Below the pieces are notes generated by a model. It was given only the letters and a program-made list of their open reading frames with translations, was not told the origin of the DNA and searched no databases. Of a stretch of 11,701 nucleotides of DNA, positions 1 through 9,343 are shown in pieces. The position numbers and the translations under genes were made by a program. The DNA lies in NCBI GenBank assembly GCA_015657535.1, contig JADHZB010000364.1, forward strand, positions 1 through 11,701, in the 5' to 3' direction. Source of the stretch: Nephromyces sp. MM_2019 (Eukaryota; Apicomplexa; Aconoidasida; Nephromycida). The stretch's first letter is position 1; every line of letters starts with the position of its first letter.

Positions 1-18
1 ATATATGTGTGTGTATAG

Positions 19-238
19 GATACGGCTGCTGTTGATACACGAGAAGAAGTTGATGAAGAACGTAAACGACGCAAACTTAATTATAAAACATCTTTACTAG
101 AAGGGGATAGTGGTAATATATATATATATATATATTTATACACAATCAATTGAACTATTTTACGAAAAATAGGTGTATATACATTGACCTATTAATTATT
201 TAGGCTTTAACAATCTTCAACAATCACACACAAAGTGA

Positions 239-270
<32 letters not shown>

Positions 271-1608
271 ACCTTTTATTCCATTAACCCAAATCTCCAA
301 ATACACACAAACACACACACAATTCACACGCTATTATTCTTGGATACATATTACATATTAAATAGTACACACAGACACACAGCTCACTACACACACATTA
401 CATACACACATATATATATATATATATATTCTTCAGTATTATGGGAAGAATACATCGATTATATAAAGCATTTTTCCAACTCACTCATTTTCAAAGATTA
501 CTTACAAACCACCCAATATCGTATTGAAGTGTGTATTTACACATATATATATATTCATATCTACATAAGTGTGTAACTTCTTTATATAGAAATTTTACAT
601 TAACATAGAGTTTATATGTGTGTAGATATATATATACTTTATGTATGTGTGTAGATTTATATATGTGTGTAGATTTATATATACTTTGTACATGTATGTA
701 TATTTATATAGGATTTATACATGTGTGTAAATCTATATATACCTTGTTAATGTGTGTGTATGTTTTGTGTGTATTAGGCTGATGCATTTTTTAAAAGGTT
801 AAAGGAGCTTGAAAAATGTTTTTCTTTGGTTTGCCCGCTTTGGATACATGTAAGCCTTCATATCAATACACCAAAACTCAACAATTTGATTACACACATA
901 TACACCTATATATACACATTAAGTGCTACACACATATACAATATTGTAAATATATACATATACACATTCTACTTTTAGCTCCTGCTGAATTCATTCAAAA
1001 TTATTTTATTTTACTTGGAAAAACAATCATTACATACTGAAGAAAATTTCAATCTTCAATTAATTTTCATCCTCTTACACACACCTGTAAACATAGATGA
1101 ATCATTGGGTAATAATATCTAATATATGCGTCATACACATAGATTATATATATATATTCAAATTTCTTATATAATCACCCATTTAATATATATATATCAT
1201 TTATATACATATTCAATATATACAGACCTTTATATTACACCTAAATGAAAGGCACACATTTGTACACATATATGCTACGCACACACTACACACATGTATT
1301 AGTTCTTTAATACTACACACACACATCATAAATATACATTAAATCTAAATAGATCAATACACACACTAAAATTAACTCTTTATGTATATTTTATTAACTT
1401 ATACAACAGAGGGTGATTTTACACCCATCAACATTACTAATAAAATATCACACATTTGGTCCAATAAAAAACATAAATTTCAATTCATTTCTTCATATTT
1501 AAATCGCTACACACAGGTCAATATATTTTATTAATCATCTTAGACAGCATATAATATATATGTACATTTTGAGAATCTTCAAATTTACACACCAACACAC
1601 ACATCTAA

Positions 1609-1639
<31 letters not shown>

Positions 1640-2537
1640 ATTAGCCTCCCAATTATTCACACATTAAGAATATATATATATATATATAAGCATGCTTACT
1701 TTAAGCAATGATATATTAAGCATTTAATTTTATAAATATATTTTAAACAAAATATACACACACACATGTATAATTAACCAATATCTAAAATATCTACACA
1801 CATAAATTAATCTCTTAATTTTGCTCCATCTCCTCTTATACTATTTATAATATATATATATACATATATATATTTATATATACTTACACACACATATATA
1901 TGTATTAATATCTTTATTTTTGTAATGATTTATATCTGTCTGTTTTAGTTATTAATTGAGAGCCTTTACTTTGAAACAATGGGTACACTATCAGCCCCTC
2001 AATTTCTTATTGATATATATCACCATCAAAATTTCCTAGTGTGTAAAAAGAAATCTTTACTAGACACAGTAAATAATTTTATTACAACATCTGCCCCTTG
2101 GAAGCCACACATTTTACACATTTTTTCAAATTTAGACTTTACACACCTTGAGATTGATTTTAGATTGTAAGTGTGTATCTATTTTACACATATACTCACA
2201 CAACCATAATGTCTATAATTTAAACTTATCATAAAATTGGCACACTATACAGGCACATACAATCATATAGACGCATATAATCACATATACACATATAAAT
2301 AAATATAACTATCCACACACCCCAAACACCAATGCTTTTGTAAGTATATATTTATTATTTCCAAAATAATATTATCAATTAGCTCAAAATTTCAAATTTC
2401 AGAATAAAGAAAGAATTGGAAGATACTATAGAAACAAGTAATCAACCTAATTATTTATATATACTCACAGCCACTAAAACATACACACAATCAAATTACA
2501 TCACAATCATTTTTCCAACCTACATATACAATCATGT

Positions 2538-2576
<39 letters not shown>

Positions 2577-3748
2577 CATAGACTCGATTATTTACATAGA
2601 AACATATAGAATTTCTTATATTTTTATGCTGAAATATATGGATATATATACATAGACACAATTACAAAAATTTTTATGTTAGATACATATATATATCTTT
2701 ATATTCTTAGACATACACCAATGCTTACACATCCACATATACATATACACACACATCAATATATTAATTTTCCTATATTTATTACTTATTAGATTTCCCT
2801 TTCAAGTTCGAATTGCAACATCAAAATGACACATATTTGTATTATCAGTGTGTAATCATAATTTGTTCCAACACAAACTCGTACTCAAAAAACACACACA
2901 CAGACACACTTACAAACGCACACACGGACACACTTACAAACTCACACACGGACACACTTACAAACTCACACACGGACACACTTACAAACTCACACACGGA
3001 CACACTTACAAACGCACACACGGACACACTTACAAACTCACACACGGACACACTTACAAACTCACACAAAAATATAAATGAATTGAGAGAGTTTGGTGAT
3101 TTACTAGAATGTCAAATTTCGAAAAAATACTTACAAGTAATTGAATAAATTTTATGAGGAACATCATTTACTTAGAAAGTATACTCACACACCAATATTA
3201 CATACAAAATTTTAAAACTCACCCTAAAACATATGTTTTATTATTTACATTTTTACATATGTAATTTGAAATCTATACATGAAATCTATTTAGATATACA
3301 GAGAGCTTTGCAAACACATCAATTATGAACACACACATGCTTAGACCAAATACACACAATATATATATATATATTCAAATGCACAGAAACAAATCCAAAT
3401 TCCATAAGATATATAGACATTCGAATGAACAAATACATAAGCATATACACACAAACACACATATACAAATAAGTGATCACACAATATTCATACACATTTA
3501 TGAAATGTGTGTGCAATTAGCTCTGTAAAAATTTATGGAAGGTTGAAATCCCAATTCACAATTTAAATTCAAGTGATTTCGAAATAAAAAATCTACTGGA
3601 TCAATATAAACCACCAACTACACATTCAAATAAAGTAAGGAATTTAAATACACACATACATACACACACTATATAGCTGCTTATTATTATCATAAAAAAA
3701 ATTAATATACTAATTAATAAATTCCATTTACAGGTATATATAAGCTAA
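19..3748 (+). CDS. Multi-exon gene, 3' part: helical (HAT/TPR-like) protein with in-frame octapeptide repeats
   Basis: I see a spliced gene running in from the left edge. Proposed exons: 19-112, 204-234, 271-364, 437-528, 778-849, 979-1086, 1412-1516, 1949-2166, 2403-2569, 2793-3136, 3521-3634 and 3734-3748 (stop TAA), about 484 codons. Reading phase carries over at every junction except 234/271. Strong landmarks are GTAAGC, GTAAGT and GTAAGG donors and TTTTAG or TTTCAG acceptors. The piece LWEEYIDYIKHFSNS, followed by ADAFFKRLKELEKC and PLWIHLL, has the spaced W..Y and helix-helix look of HAT (half-a-TPR) repeats found in RNA-processing proteins. An NRDE2-, Prp39- or CstF77-like role is conceivable but unproven. 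Exon 2793-3136 holds seven HTDTLTN-type octapeptides. The N-terminal exons lie outside the window. Coding status is fairly secure; function is unknown. Confidence 0.7.
117..136. repeat. Intronic (TA)n microsatellite
   Basis: A pure TA run starts a few bases after the GTAATA donor of the first visible exon. Similar TA runs lie in introns of the same gene at 239-262, 411-430, 1609-1632, 1671-1688 and 1851-1880. Confidence 0.9.
610..765 (+). repeat. Degenerate intronic TG/TA minisatellite
   Basis: Within the intron 529-777, short blocks of the form ATGTGTGTAGATTTATATAT followed by ACTTTGT-like spacers recur about five times with drift. It is the main TG-rich (rather than CA-rich) stretch on the sense strand of this gene. 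The intron also opens with GTGTGT, so the donor may itself derive from repeat sequence. Confidence 0.7.
2545..2569. repeat. (TA)n microsatellite at the edge of an exon
   Basis: The TA run lies immediately before the GTACAC that is the only phase-compatible donor for the next exon at 2793. If the model is right, the run is translated as alternating Ile-Tyr. An alternative donor GTATAC at 2536 would exclude it but breaks the reading phase with exon 2793. Confidence 0.7.
2891..3070 (+). repeat. 24-bp coding minisatellite, seven copies plus a partial copy
   Basis: Seven tandem units of 24 bp (CACACGGACACACTTACAAA plus four variable-edge bases) and a partial eighth unit lie in phase inside the exon 2793-3136. 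Each unit encodes eight residues of the form (N)[T/A/S]HTDTLT. The units differ almost only at one codon: Thr in the first, Ala in units 2 and 6, Ser elsewhere. This suggests recent expansion by unequal exchange or slippage. No frame carries a stop within the array on either the sense or the main antisense reading, so the antisense open frame (CEFVSVSV repeats) is a by-product. Confidence 0.9.
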
Positions 3749-4762
3749 AACAACAGAAATTATAACCTATAAAATATTGCTTAAAAAAATTTATAATTTG
3801 TTTCATTTACTAATTTCTATGTATATTCGTTTCTAAGATTTCTTAACATGCGTATAGAATCTATGAAGATGTATATATAAATATGATTATATGTAATTTG
3901 ATCATTGTATATGTGTGGATATATATACATATATGAAAAGAAAAAATTATAACAAGGTAAAGGAATGCTTAAATAACTAGACAAAAATTGTTTTATATTG
4001 AGAAAAATTAAGTCTCATAACCATTGAATAAAAAATTAAATCAATACAATAGATATTTACACACAAATTTGATTATAATTTAAAGTATTATCACTATTTG
4101 TAACACTTAATAATCTTCTAATACCTAAATGTAAGTGTAACTATAAATTAACTTTTAGAACTGAAGTTTTATTGTGAAATTAAGTCTTAGAACTCGTATC
4201 TTACACGCAAATTATAAAGGTTTTTCCATACCTAGCTCAATTTGTAAGGGGTAAATCCCTGTTTCAAAAATTTATTTAGAATGTCTATTTAATTAAAATT
4301 ATAAAATCACTTTGATTTAGAGACTATTTCAGGTTTTTTATAAACAATATGTTGGTCAAATATAATGTCTAGTTTCTATGTGTATCACAAGACTAAATTT
4401 ATATAAAATATTTCTGATTTATTAAATAGTGTATTACGTGTATTGTATTGCTTTATGCGAATTCTTAAAATTCATAAGTTATATAGCATATGTCGAATTT
4501 ATCTATTCTGAGTGCTCTTTGAATTTGTTCTAATATATGACTTTTGATAAAATACTGATTAGGATGATAATCGAAAGAATACACTGAAAAATTCTACTTT
4601 AATCATACATTGACTCTCCCTCTACATATTAATTATATACGTATAATTAAGTACATATGAATTAATTTAATATACTAGCATAAAGTAAATATATATATAA
4701 CTGTATACGTGCTATGGCTAGCCATGTATACATTACCTGTTGAAGATAAAATAAAGGCTTGT
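3749..4762. other. Intergenic region, 3' flank of the HAT-like gene and 5' flank of U6 copy 1
   Basis: About 1 kb of AT-rich sequence with stops in all frames and no convincing exon. It must hold the 3' UTR of the upstream gene. From about 4672, an ACTAGCATAAAG followed by a TA run resembles the CTAGCATAAA plus TA run found upstream of U6 copy 2. That may be the eroded outer part of the duplicated U6 locus. Confidence 0.6.
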
Positions 4763-4807
4763 TCACCTTTTAGCCAATCCACTCTAAATATGAAGCATTA
4801 TAATATT
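4763..4807 (+). promoter_or_regulatory. U6 upstream Pol III promoter (copy 1)
   Basis: The 45 bp directly before the U6 start are kept in copy 2 with a single C/T difference (4796 versus 9636), while sequence further upstream diverges. The block holds CACCTTTTAGCCAATCCACT, which sits where a proximal sequence element would be. It is followed by TCTAAATATG about 25 bp upstream of the RNA start, which is TATA-like. Conservation limited to this block plus the RNA points to an external type-3 Pol III promoter. The factors involved cannot be told from sequence. Confidence 0.75.
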
Positions 4808-4832
4808 GGCCACCTACGGGTGTGCCACTTGT

Positions 4833-4864
<32 letters not shown>

Positions 4865-4917
4865 GGCCCCTGCGCAAGGATGACACGCACAAATCGAGAA
4901 GTGTAAACAATTTTTTT
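4808..4917 (+). ncRNA. U6: U6 spliceosomal snRNA, copy 1
   Basis: U6 pairs with U4 and then with U2 and the 5' splice site, and forms the catalytic centre of the spliceosome. The sequence shows AAAATTGGAACGATACAGAG, the invariant ACAGAGA box (4848-4854), the AGC catalytic triad (4860-4862) and the internal stem-loop segment GGCCCCTGCGCAAGGATGAC. The 5' end folds as a 7-bp stem with one bulge and a C(UACG)G tetraloop. This has the same architecture as the canonical C(UUCG)G hairpin but a different stem sequence. I placed the start 26 nt before AAAATTGG by the usual U6 spacing. The gene ends in T7. Confidence 0.97.
4911..4917 (+). terminator. Pol III terminator of U6 copy 1
   Basis: A run of seven T follows GTGTAAACAA. 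A second run of seven T at 4923-4929 could act as a back-up, and both runs recur after U6 copy 2. Confidence 0.9.
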
Positions 4918-4945
4918 GCAACTTTTTTTAGTTAGATACTTGTGT

Positions 4946-5624
4946 AAACTAATTACTTATTATACTAATTTTATCTATTTGTATGTGTGAAATTTTTTTT
5001 TCATTCAAAGTTGTATTTAGTATTTGCTCATGGACCTTTTTCCTAAAAATTTAAAGCATATGCATGTCGAGCTTGTTTATTTTTTGTAATATGTCGTTAG
5101 TTTTTAGGGCTTAATTGTTTGAAGTATGTATATAGTTTGTTATTTTCCTTATTGCTATAATAATTTTGCTACATATGAAGCGTTTTTACTCAATATTTTG
5201 ATATGCAAATGTATTTGATCTTAATACTTGTTGAATTACTTAATTTGGATTGTGTTTGATTTATTATCAAAGTGTTTTCATAATTATTATATACCCGCAT
5301 TGTAGTAATGTTTAATTTTTACAACTATATTCAGTATTTTATAAGAATAATTTCATTTTCCATATGAATTTTTAAGATAACAAAAAATAATTATTTATAA
5401 ACTTAAGTTATATTTAGCTCTCAACAATATATACTGGCAGAATCCATAAATTTCTTTGTATACTTCAAAGTATTCTTATGAGTGTACGATTTTTTATGTT
5501 TTTACATATATAAAAGGAAAGTGTTAATATAATTCAATCACAAAAAAAAATTAAAAACAATTTTTAATAACATCAACTAACAAATTTATAAAGATTCTCA
5601 TAATATTAAATTAATGTCATACAT
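4946..5624. other. Intergenic region between U6 copy 1 and the 3' end of the ankyrin gene
   Basis: AT-rich sequence with no exon-like stretch on either strand. Homology with the flank of U6 copy 2 stops at 4945. The right part should contain the 3' UTR of the minus-strand ankyrin gene. I see nothing else here. Confidence 0.6.
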
Positions 5625-8193
5625 CTATGTTTGTTTCGGATTTATTATATTTTTAGCTACAAGAGCTGTCTTCAATATTTTATAGAATTCTAAATAGCTT
5701 TTCATAACGTCTGTGTGCCCATTAATAGTAACACTGCGCAAGTCTATACTCCCTAAAATTAAGTCATAAATTTCAAGTAGCTCTTGACCTGAAAGCTCAC
5801 TATTGAATACAGGGAATATTATTTCTTTCAAAAAATATTGAGTATCTTGATCAGGTAGATTATTAGTTGCAAGTTGGAATTTTTGTGTTATGAACGAATT
5901 CAAAGTATCTAGTTTGTAAAAATACTTTACGGTTTTTTCAACTCTTTTATATCCCAGTTCAGTGTCTTTTAGAGAAACATAACGTCGTACGTGTTGTGAG
6001 GCTTCTATACATATTTTAAAAGCATTTATAGAAGATGTTAATAATTTTAATTTGTCTACTACATATCTTATTAAACTAATGTATTCTTCAAAGTCGAATT
6101 CTCTGCTTTCTTCGTCGAAGTTACTTGCTAATTTAATTAATTCTAATGCATGATCTTTGATGAAGCATTTATCGAGGTGGTAATTTAATAATAAAATGAA
6201 ACAGTCATATCTTAAGAATTGTGAGGCATAGTTTATAGCTTTACTAATAATTAATAGATTAATATCAGCGTTATCAAATATGACTTCTAATGTTTTAGTA
6301 TAACCATTTTTAGTTGCGTATTCTATAGTATTAAGTCCATCTCCATTGGTTATACCTGGGTTTATATTGGGATTTTCTAAAATCACTTTAATCAATTGGA
6401 AATTTTTTGAACCGATAGCAATGTGTAAGGGTGTGGCTAAATTGAGATCAGAGTAACGAAAATTGATATCAATATGTGGATTTTTTAATGCTTGCTTTAG
6501 ACCCTGGATATTTTGAATCAAAATTTGGAATAAAAGTAATGTTTGACTCTCTTCTTTTACTCCGGGAGCATAAAGATCTAACACCTGAAAGTGATTACGT
6601 AGTATGTGAATGCGTATAAATCTACTTGTGTGTGTAGCTGGGTGAATTTTTATAATTGATCAATAAGACAAAAATAACTGGAGAAAAATTTTCGCGACTC
6701 ATGAAGATAATTGTATTAAGGCAACAAGATATAGATTAGTTCAAGTACCCCATAATTCAACAAGTATTTAAGGAATATATCTAATTCAAGTTTGAAAATT
6801 AATCTTGTTTAGTGTTTTAGTGAAGTTTCTATTAGGTTATATATATTTTCTTAGTTCATAGAATCTTGAAAGATTTGATATTGGTTATATTCAAAAATGC
6901 TCTGCTCATTACCTTATTGAGTGCCCAATTTTCCCAAAATATGGGGGCTATTACTTTTGTAATAAATAAGTAAATAGGATTACTGTGCATTTTATCAAAA
7001 TTAATAACATTGGATATGGGATCTAATAGGTTCAAAAAGTTGGAAGCTCTCATGAAAATCCCCAAAGATTTAATCGAAGAGCTTTGCCTTGATGTTTCCA
7101 ATTTCATATCACTATTTGGTTTGGTTAGTTCAACTACATCAAGATCATGAGAGGCTTGTAAGCAAATGTTTAGTGCTTCTATGAAAGAGACTTTAATTAT
7201 TAGTTCTTTTGCTATAAACTTTAAAAATTCAGCCCGTCTAAAGTCAGTCAAATCCCATTTATCTGGATCACTGCCGAGTCTACCAGCTCTACTAAATGTA
7301 TTTTTAAAATGATCTACGATGTAATTTTGGTTAGTATGATGCTTCAAAAGCAATTTGAAAATATTAATATCATTAAAAGATGCTGCAAGATTTAGATTGT
7401 TCTCAGTTACTGTAGGTTTTGAGGTATGTTTAAGTATCATTTCTAGCATTTTCTTATTTTTTCCATCTAAAGCGAGTTTAAGAATTGTTTCGTAACATGT
7501 GTTAATTGTATCTATGTCGTTTGAATGATTTAGAAGATTGGATAAAAATTGTGAATTCTGATTTTCGATTGCATCAAGCGAAAGACCTGGGTAAAATTCA
7601 TAAGATATGTTAACATCTTTATTTTCAGTGGATAGTATGAGAGCTGCATCATCGACACTATTGTTAAGAGTAGCCTCTGCTAATGGTGTCTCACGGCTCT
7701 GGGTTTTAATGTGTGTTTCAGATCCAACAGACTGAAATATTTACATTTGTATGTTGTAGTGAATATCATTATGTGTGTATCTGTGTAATTAGATTTGTTT
7801 TGTGGGTGTGTATTATTTTAAATATGCAACAGTTTGAGTGTATATGTGTGCACGAACTTGTTTATATGTATGTGCACAAGCTAGGAAACTAAGCACGAAC
7901 TACGATATGGATGCTCCAGTATGTGTGTTTATACAAGATTGTGAGTATGTATGCATAAGTGTTTATGTGTATATGTCTAGTTATGCACATGTGTAGGAGC
8001 AGTTATGTGCAAGTGTTTGAGGCATATTTTGTTGTGTATGAATATGCACAAGTCTATGTGAATGCACGAGTGTATGAATGTACAGGAATGTCAATGTTTA
8101 CACAAAGGTGTGTATATGTTTAAATAGATGCCACTGCTTGTATAAAATTTCTACAGCTTCTAAATTACAAACCTTAGTGCGCTCGTGTGCCAT
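5625..8193 (-). CDS. Ankyrin-repeat protein with two copies of an ankyrin-helical module (three exons)
   Basis: Model on the minus strand: exon 1 8193-8173 (ATG, MAHERTK), donor GTTTGT; exon 2 7731-6913, acceptor TTTCAG, donor AAG|GTAATG; exon 3 6584-5625, acceptor TTTCAG, stop before 5625. Both introns (441 and 328 bp) are phase 0, giving 599 residues. In-frame stops beyond the exon 2 edges support the splicing. Ankyrin features are TPLAEA (22-27), NLAASFNDINIFKLLLKHH (121-139), TPLHIAIGSKNFQLIKVILE (331-350) and a further unit near 361-385. Residues 126-272 and 403-540 can be aligned end to end, so the module is duplicated. I see no signal peptide or membrane segment. Ankyrin repeats mediate protein binding; partner and role are unknown. 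Confidence 0.85.
7732..8172 (-). other. Intron 1 of the ankyrin gene, CA-rich in sense
   Basis: On the plus strand this stretch is full of TGTGTG, ATGTGT and TGCACA words, so the transcript is CA-rich here. It starts with GTTTGT and ends with TTTCAG. The TG-rich character continues beyond 8193 into the presumed 5' UTR or promoter, fading by about 8480. Confidence 0.75.
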
Positions 8194-8918
8194 TTTACAA
8201 TCAGTGTATGTAGTGCAAAGGCTATTTATTAGATATGTGTAAATGTGAAAATTAATAAAATGTGTTATTAATTTTGGTTATAAAACAGTCTGTGCCTAAA
8301 ATTGAAGTAATATTTACATTTGCCAATAATTCTATATGCCAGAGAATGTGTATTTGCAGTTTTTGTTAAGTTGCAAAGCTAGTACACATATCATCATAGA
8401 TCTAAAGGATGTGTGTAACTTAATTGAGTGAGTGTTTAGCATTCTCAATCACTTACAAAAACTCAAAAATGTGTAATTAGACTTAAAGCCCAAACACTCT
8501 AGCTGATTATGAAGTAAAAAGTTAGCATCAAATTATGGTAGAACGAGAATAGTCTAACTCAGGCTCTGCTGTTTCTATATATGAGGAAGTTGACTTAGTG
8601 AGACAGATAGGCTCACATGTTGTGACAAGAGTTAAAATTCAAAACAAGTTAACAACTTTCGAGTTTAGAGGTAGTTATTTTAAATTCAACTTGTTTTAAG
8701 ACTCACTTTTGAACAGCTTAATGCTGATATATCTACCACAAATCTAAAAAGTCCTTAGGTGTTGAGATACCCAAGTAAAATCACAGCCTAAAAGCACGCT
8801 GGAGTTACTGCTTTATAGATTAACAGCCCTTACATATCACCTCTAATTTATTAGCTAAATAATTAGAATATTTATTTTATGCACTAAGCTTTTGACATCA
8901 ATGAAAATTAACTTTTTT
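8194..8918. other. 5' flank of the ankyrin gene, no gene seen
   Basis: The sequence before the ATG at 8193 should contain the promoter and 5' UTR of the minus-strand ankyrin gene. I cannot pick out a defined core promoter. A 10-bp perfect inverted repeat (8641-8650 AAAACAAGTT and 8688-8697 AACTTGTTTT) with a 37-nt loop lies near the middle. No exon-like stretch is seen. Confidence 0.5.
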
Positions 8919-9128
8919 TTAACAGCTATCGAGCATCATCAAACGTGGTGACACATCAATAGCTAAATGTGTCAAATATATTACGTCATTTATGAGGATT
9001 TGACACTTGTTATAATGTGCGACAGTTTGTGTAGCCTGACTAAGCTTGATTAACGTCAGGTATGTAACTATGTTTGTGTGCTTTTGCTTTTGTTTAAGGA
9101 ATCTGTAGTGAATTACTACTAATCGCAC
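8919..9128 (-). CDS. Possible exon or gene remnant, unknown product
   Basis: An open stretch of 69 codons on the minus strand, beginning at a GTG with no ATG nearby and ending with TAA. Its composition (mixed residues, no HT or IY low complexity, readings such as AIDVSPRLMM near the end) is less like translated noise than the other open frames in this region. It has no recognisable domain and no clear partner exons. It abuts the left edge of the duplicated block at 9133. It may be chance. Confidence 0.15.
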   Translation of the reverse strand: MRLVVIHYRFLKQKQKHTNIVTYLTLIKLSQATQTVAHYNKCQILINDVIYLTHLAIDVSPRLMMLDSC

Positions 9129-9132
9129 TTAA

Positions 9133-9331
9133 TTATAGGCTTGTAAAAAATATAGACTCTTCGTCTACCTGTCAATAGCACATTTAAAACTTAGCGAATG
9201 TGGATGATCATACTTAACTAGCATAAATATATATATATATATATATATGTATATATTAACCTCCAAGTAACTATACAATGTATATATTGAATACTTAGTC
9301 ACCTTTTAGCCAATCCACTCTAAATATAAAG
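9133..9331 (+). repeat. Left copy of a duplicated block upstream of U6 copy 2
   Basis: From TTATAGGCTTGTAAAA to the U6 promoter motif this block matches 9441-9635. The first ~100 bases differ at about five positions, the TA run differs in length, and both copies end in CACCTTTTAGCCAATCCACT. The offset between copies is 304-308 bp, so the two look like a tandem duplication. The left copy lacks a U6 RNA after its promoter. Confidence 0.9.
9227..9248. repeat. (TA)n microsatellite inside the left duplicated block
   Basis: A TA run after GCATAAA. The equivalent run in the right copy, at about 9534-9548, is shorter, which accounts for the changing offset between the copies. Confidence 0.85.
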
Positions 9332-9343
9332 CTACTTGGATTA
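9299..9343 (+). promoter_or_regulatory. Orphan U6-type promoter (no U6 downstream)
   Basis: TCACCTTTTAGCCAATCCAC followed by TCTAAATATAAAG matches the U6 promoter block with one change in the TATA-like part (ATATGAAG to ATATAAAG). After position 9331 the sequence no longer matches the U6 loci. By the spacing in the two U6 genes, RNA would start near 9344. Confidence 0.65.

Noticed and set aside
816..1040. Open frame starting at an ATG inside exon 778-849
   Set aside because: It is in a different frame from the exon reading that fits splice phases on both sides, and it runs through CA/TA intron repeats.
2845..3069. Minus-strand open frame made of CEFVSVSV repeats
   Set aside because: It is only the antisense reading of the 24-bp coding minisatellite and has no independent support.
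2891..3070. Regular repeats that might suggest a CRISPR array
   Set aside because: The units are contiguous with no unique spacers, in a eukaryotic exon.
3294..3344. Possible exon IYRELCKHINYEHTHA after a TTTAG acceptor, ending in TAG
   Set aside because: Exon 2793-3136 joins exon 3521-3634 in phase without it, and the latter has much stronger exon character and a GTAAGG donor. I treat 3137-3520 as intron, though an alternative 3' end here is possible.
4228..4270. TAGCTCAATTTG and GTTTCAAAAAT resemble tRNA A and B boxes
   Set aside because: The spacing is too short for a tRNA and no acceptor or anticodon stem can be formed.
5625..8193. Bacterial (Rickettsiales-like) origin of the ankyrin gene
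   Set aside because: The gene has introns and the same AT-rich codon use as its neighbours. Ankyrin repeats alone do not show transfer.
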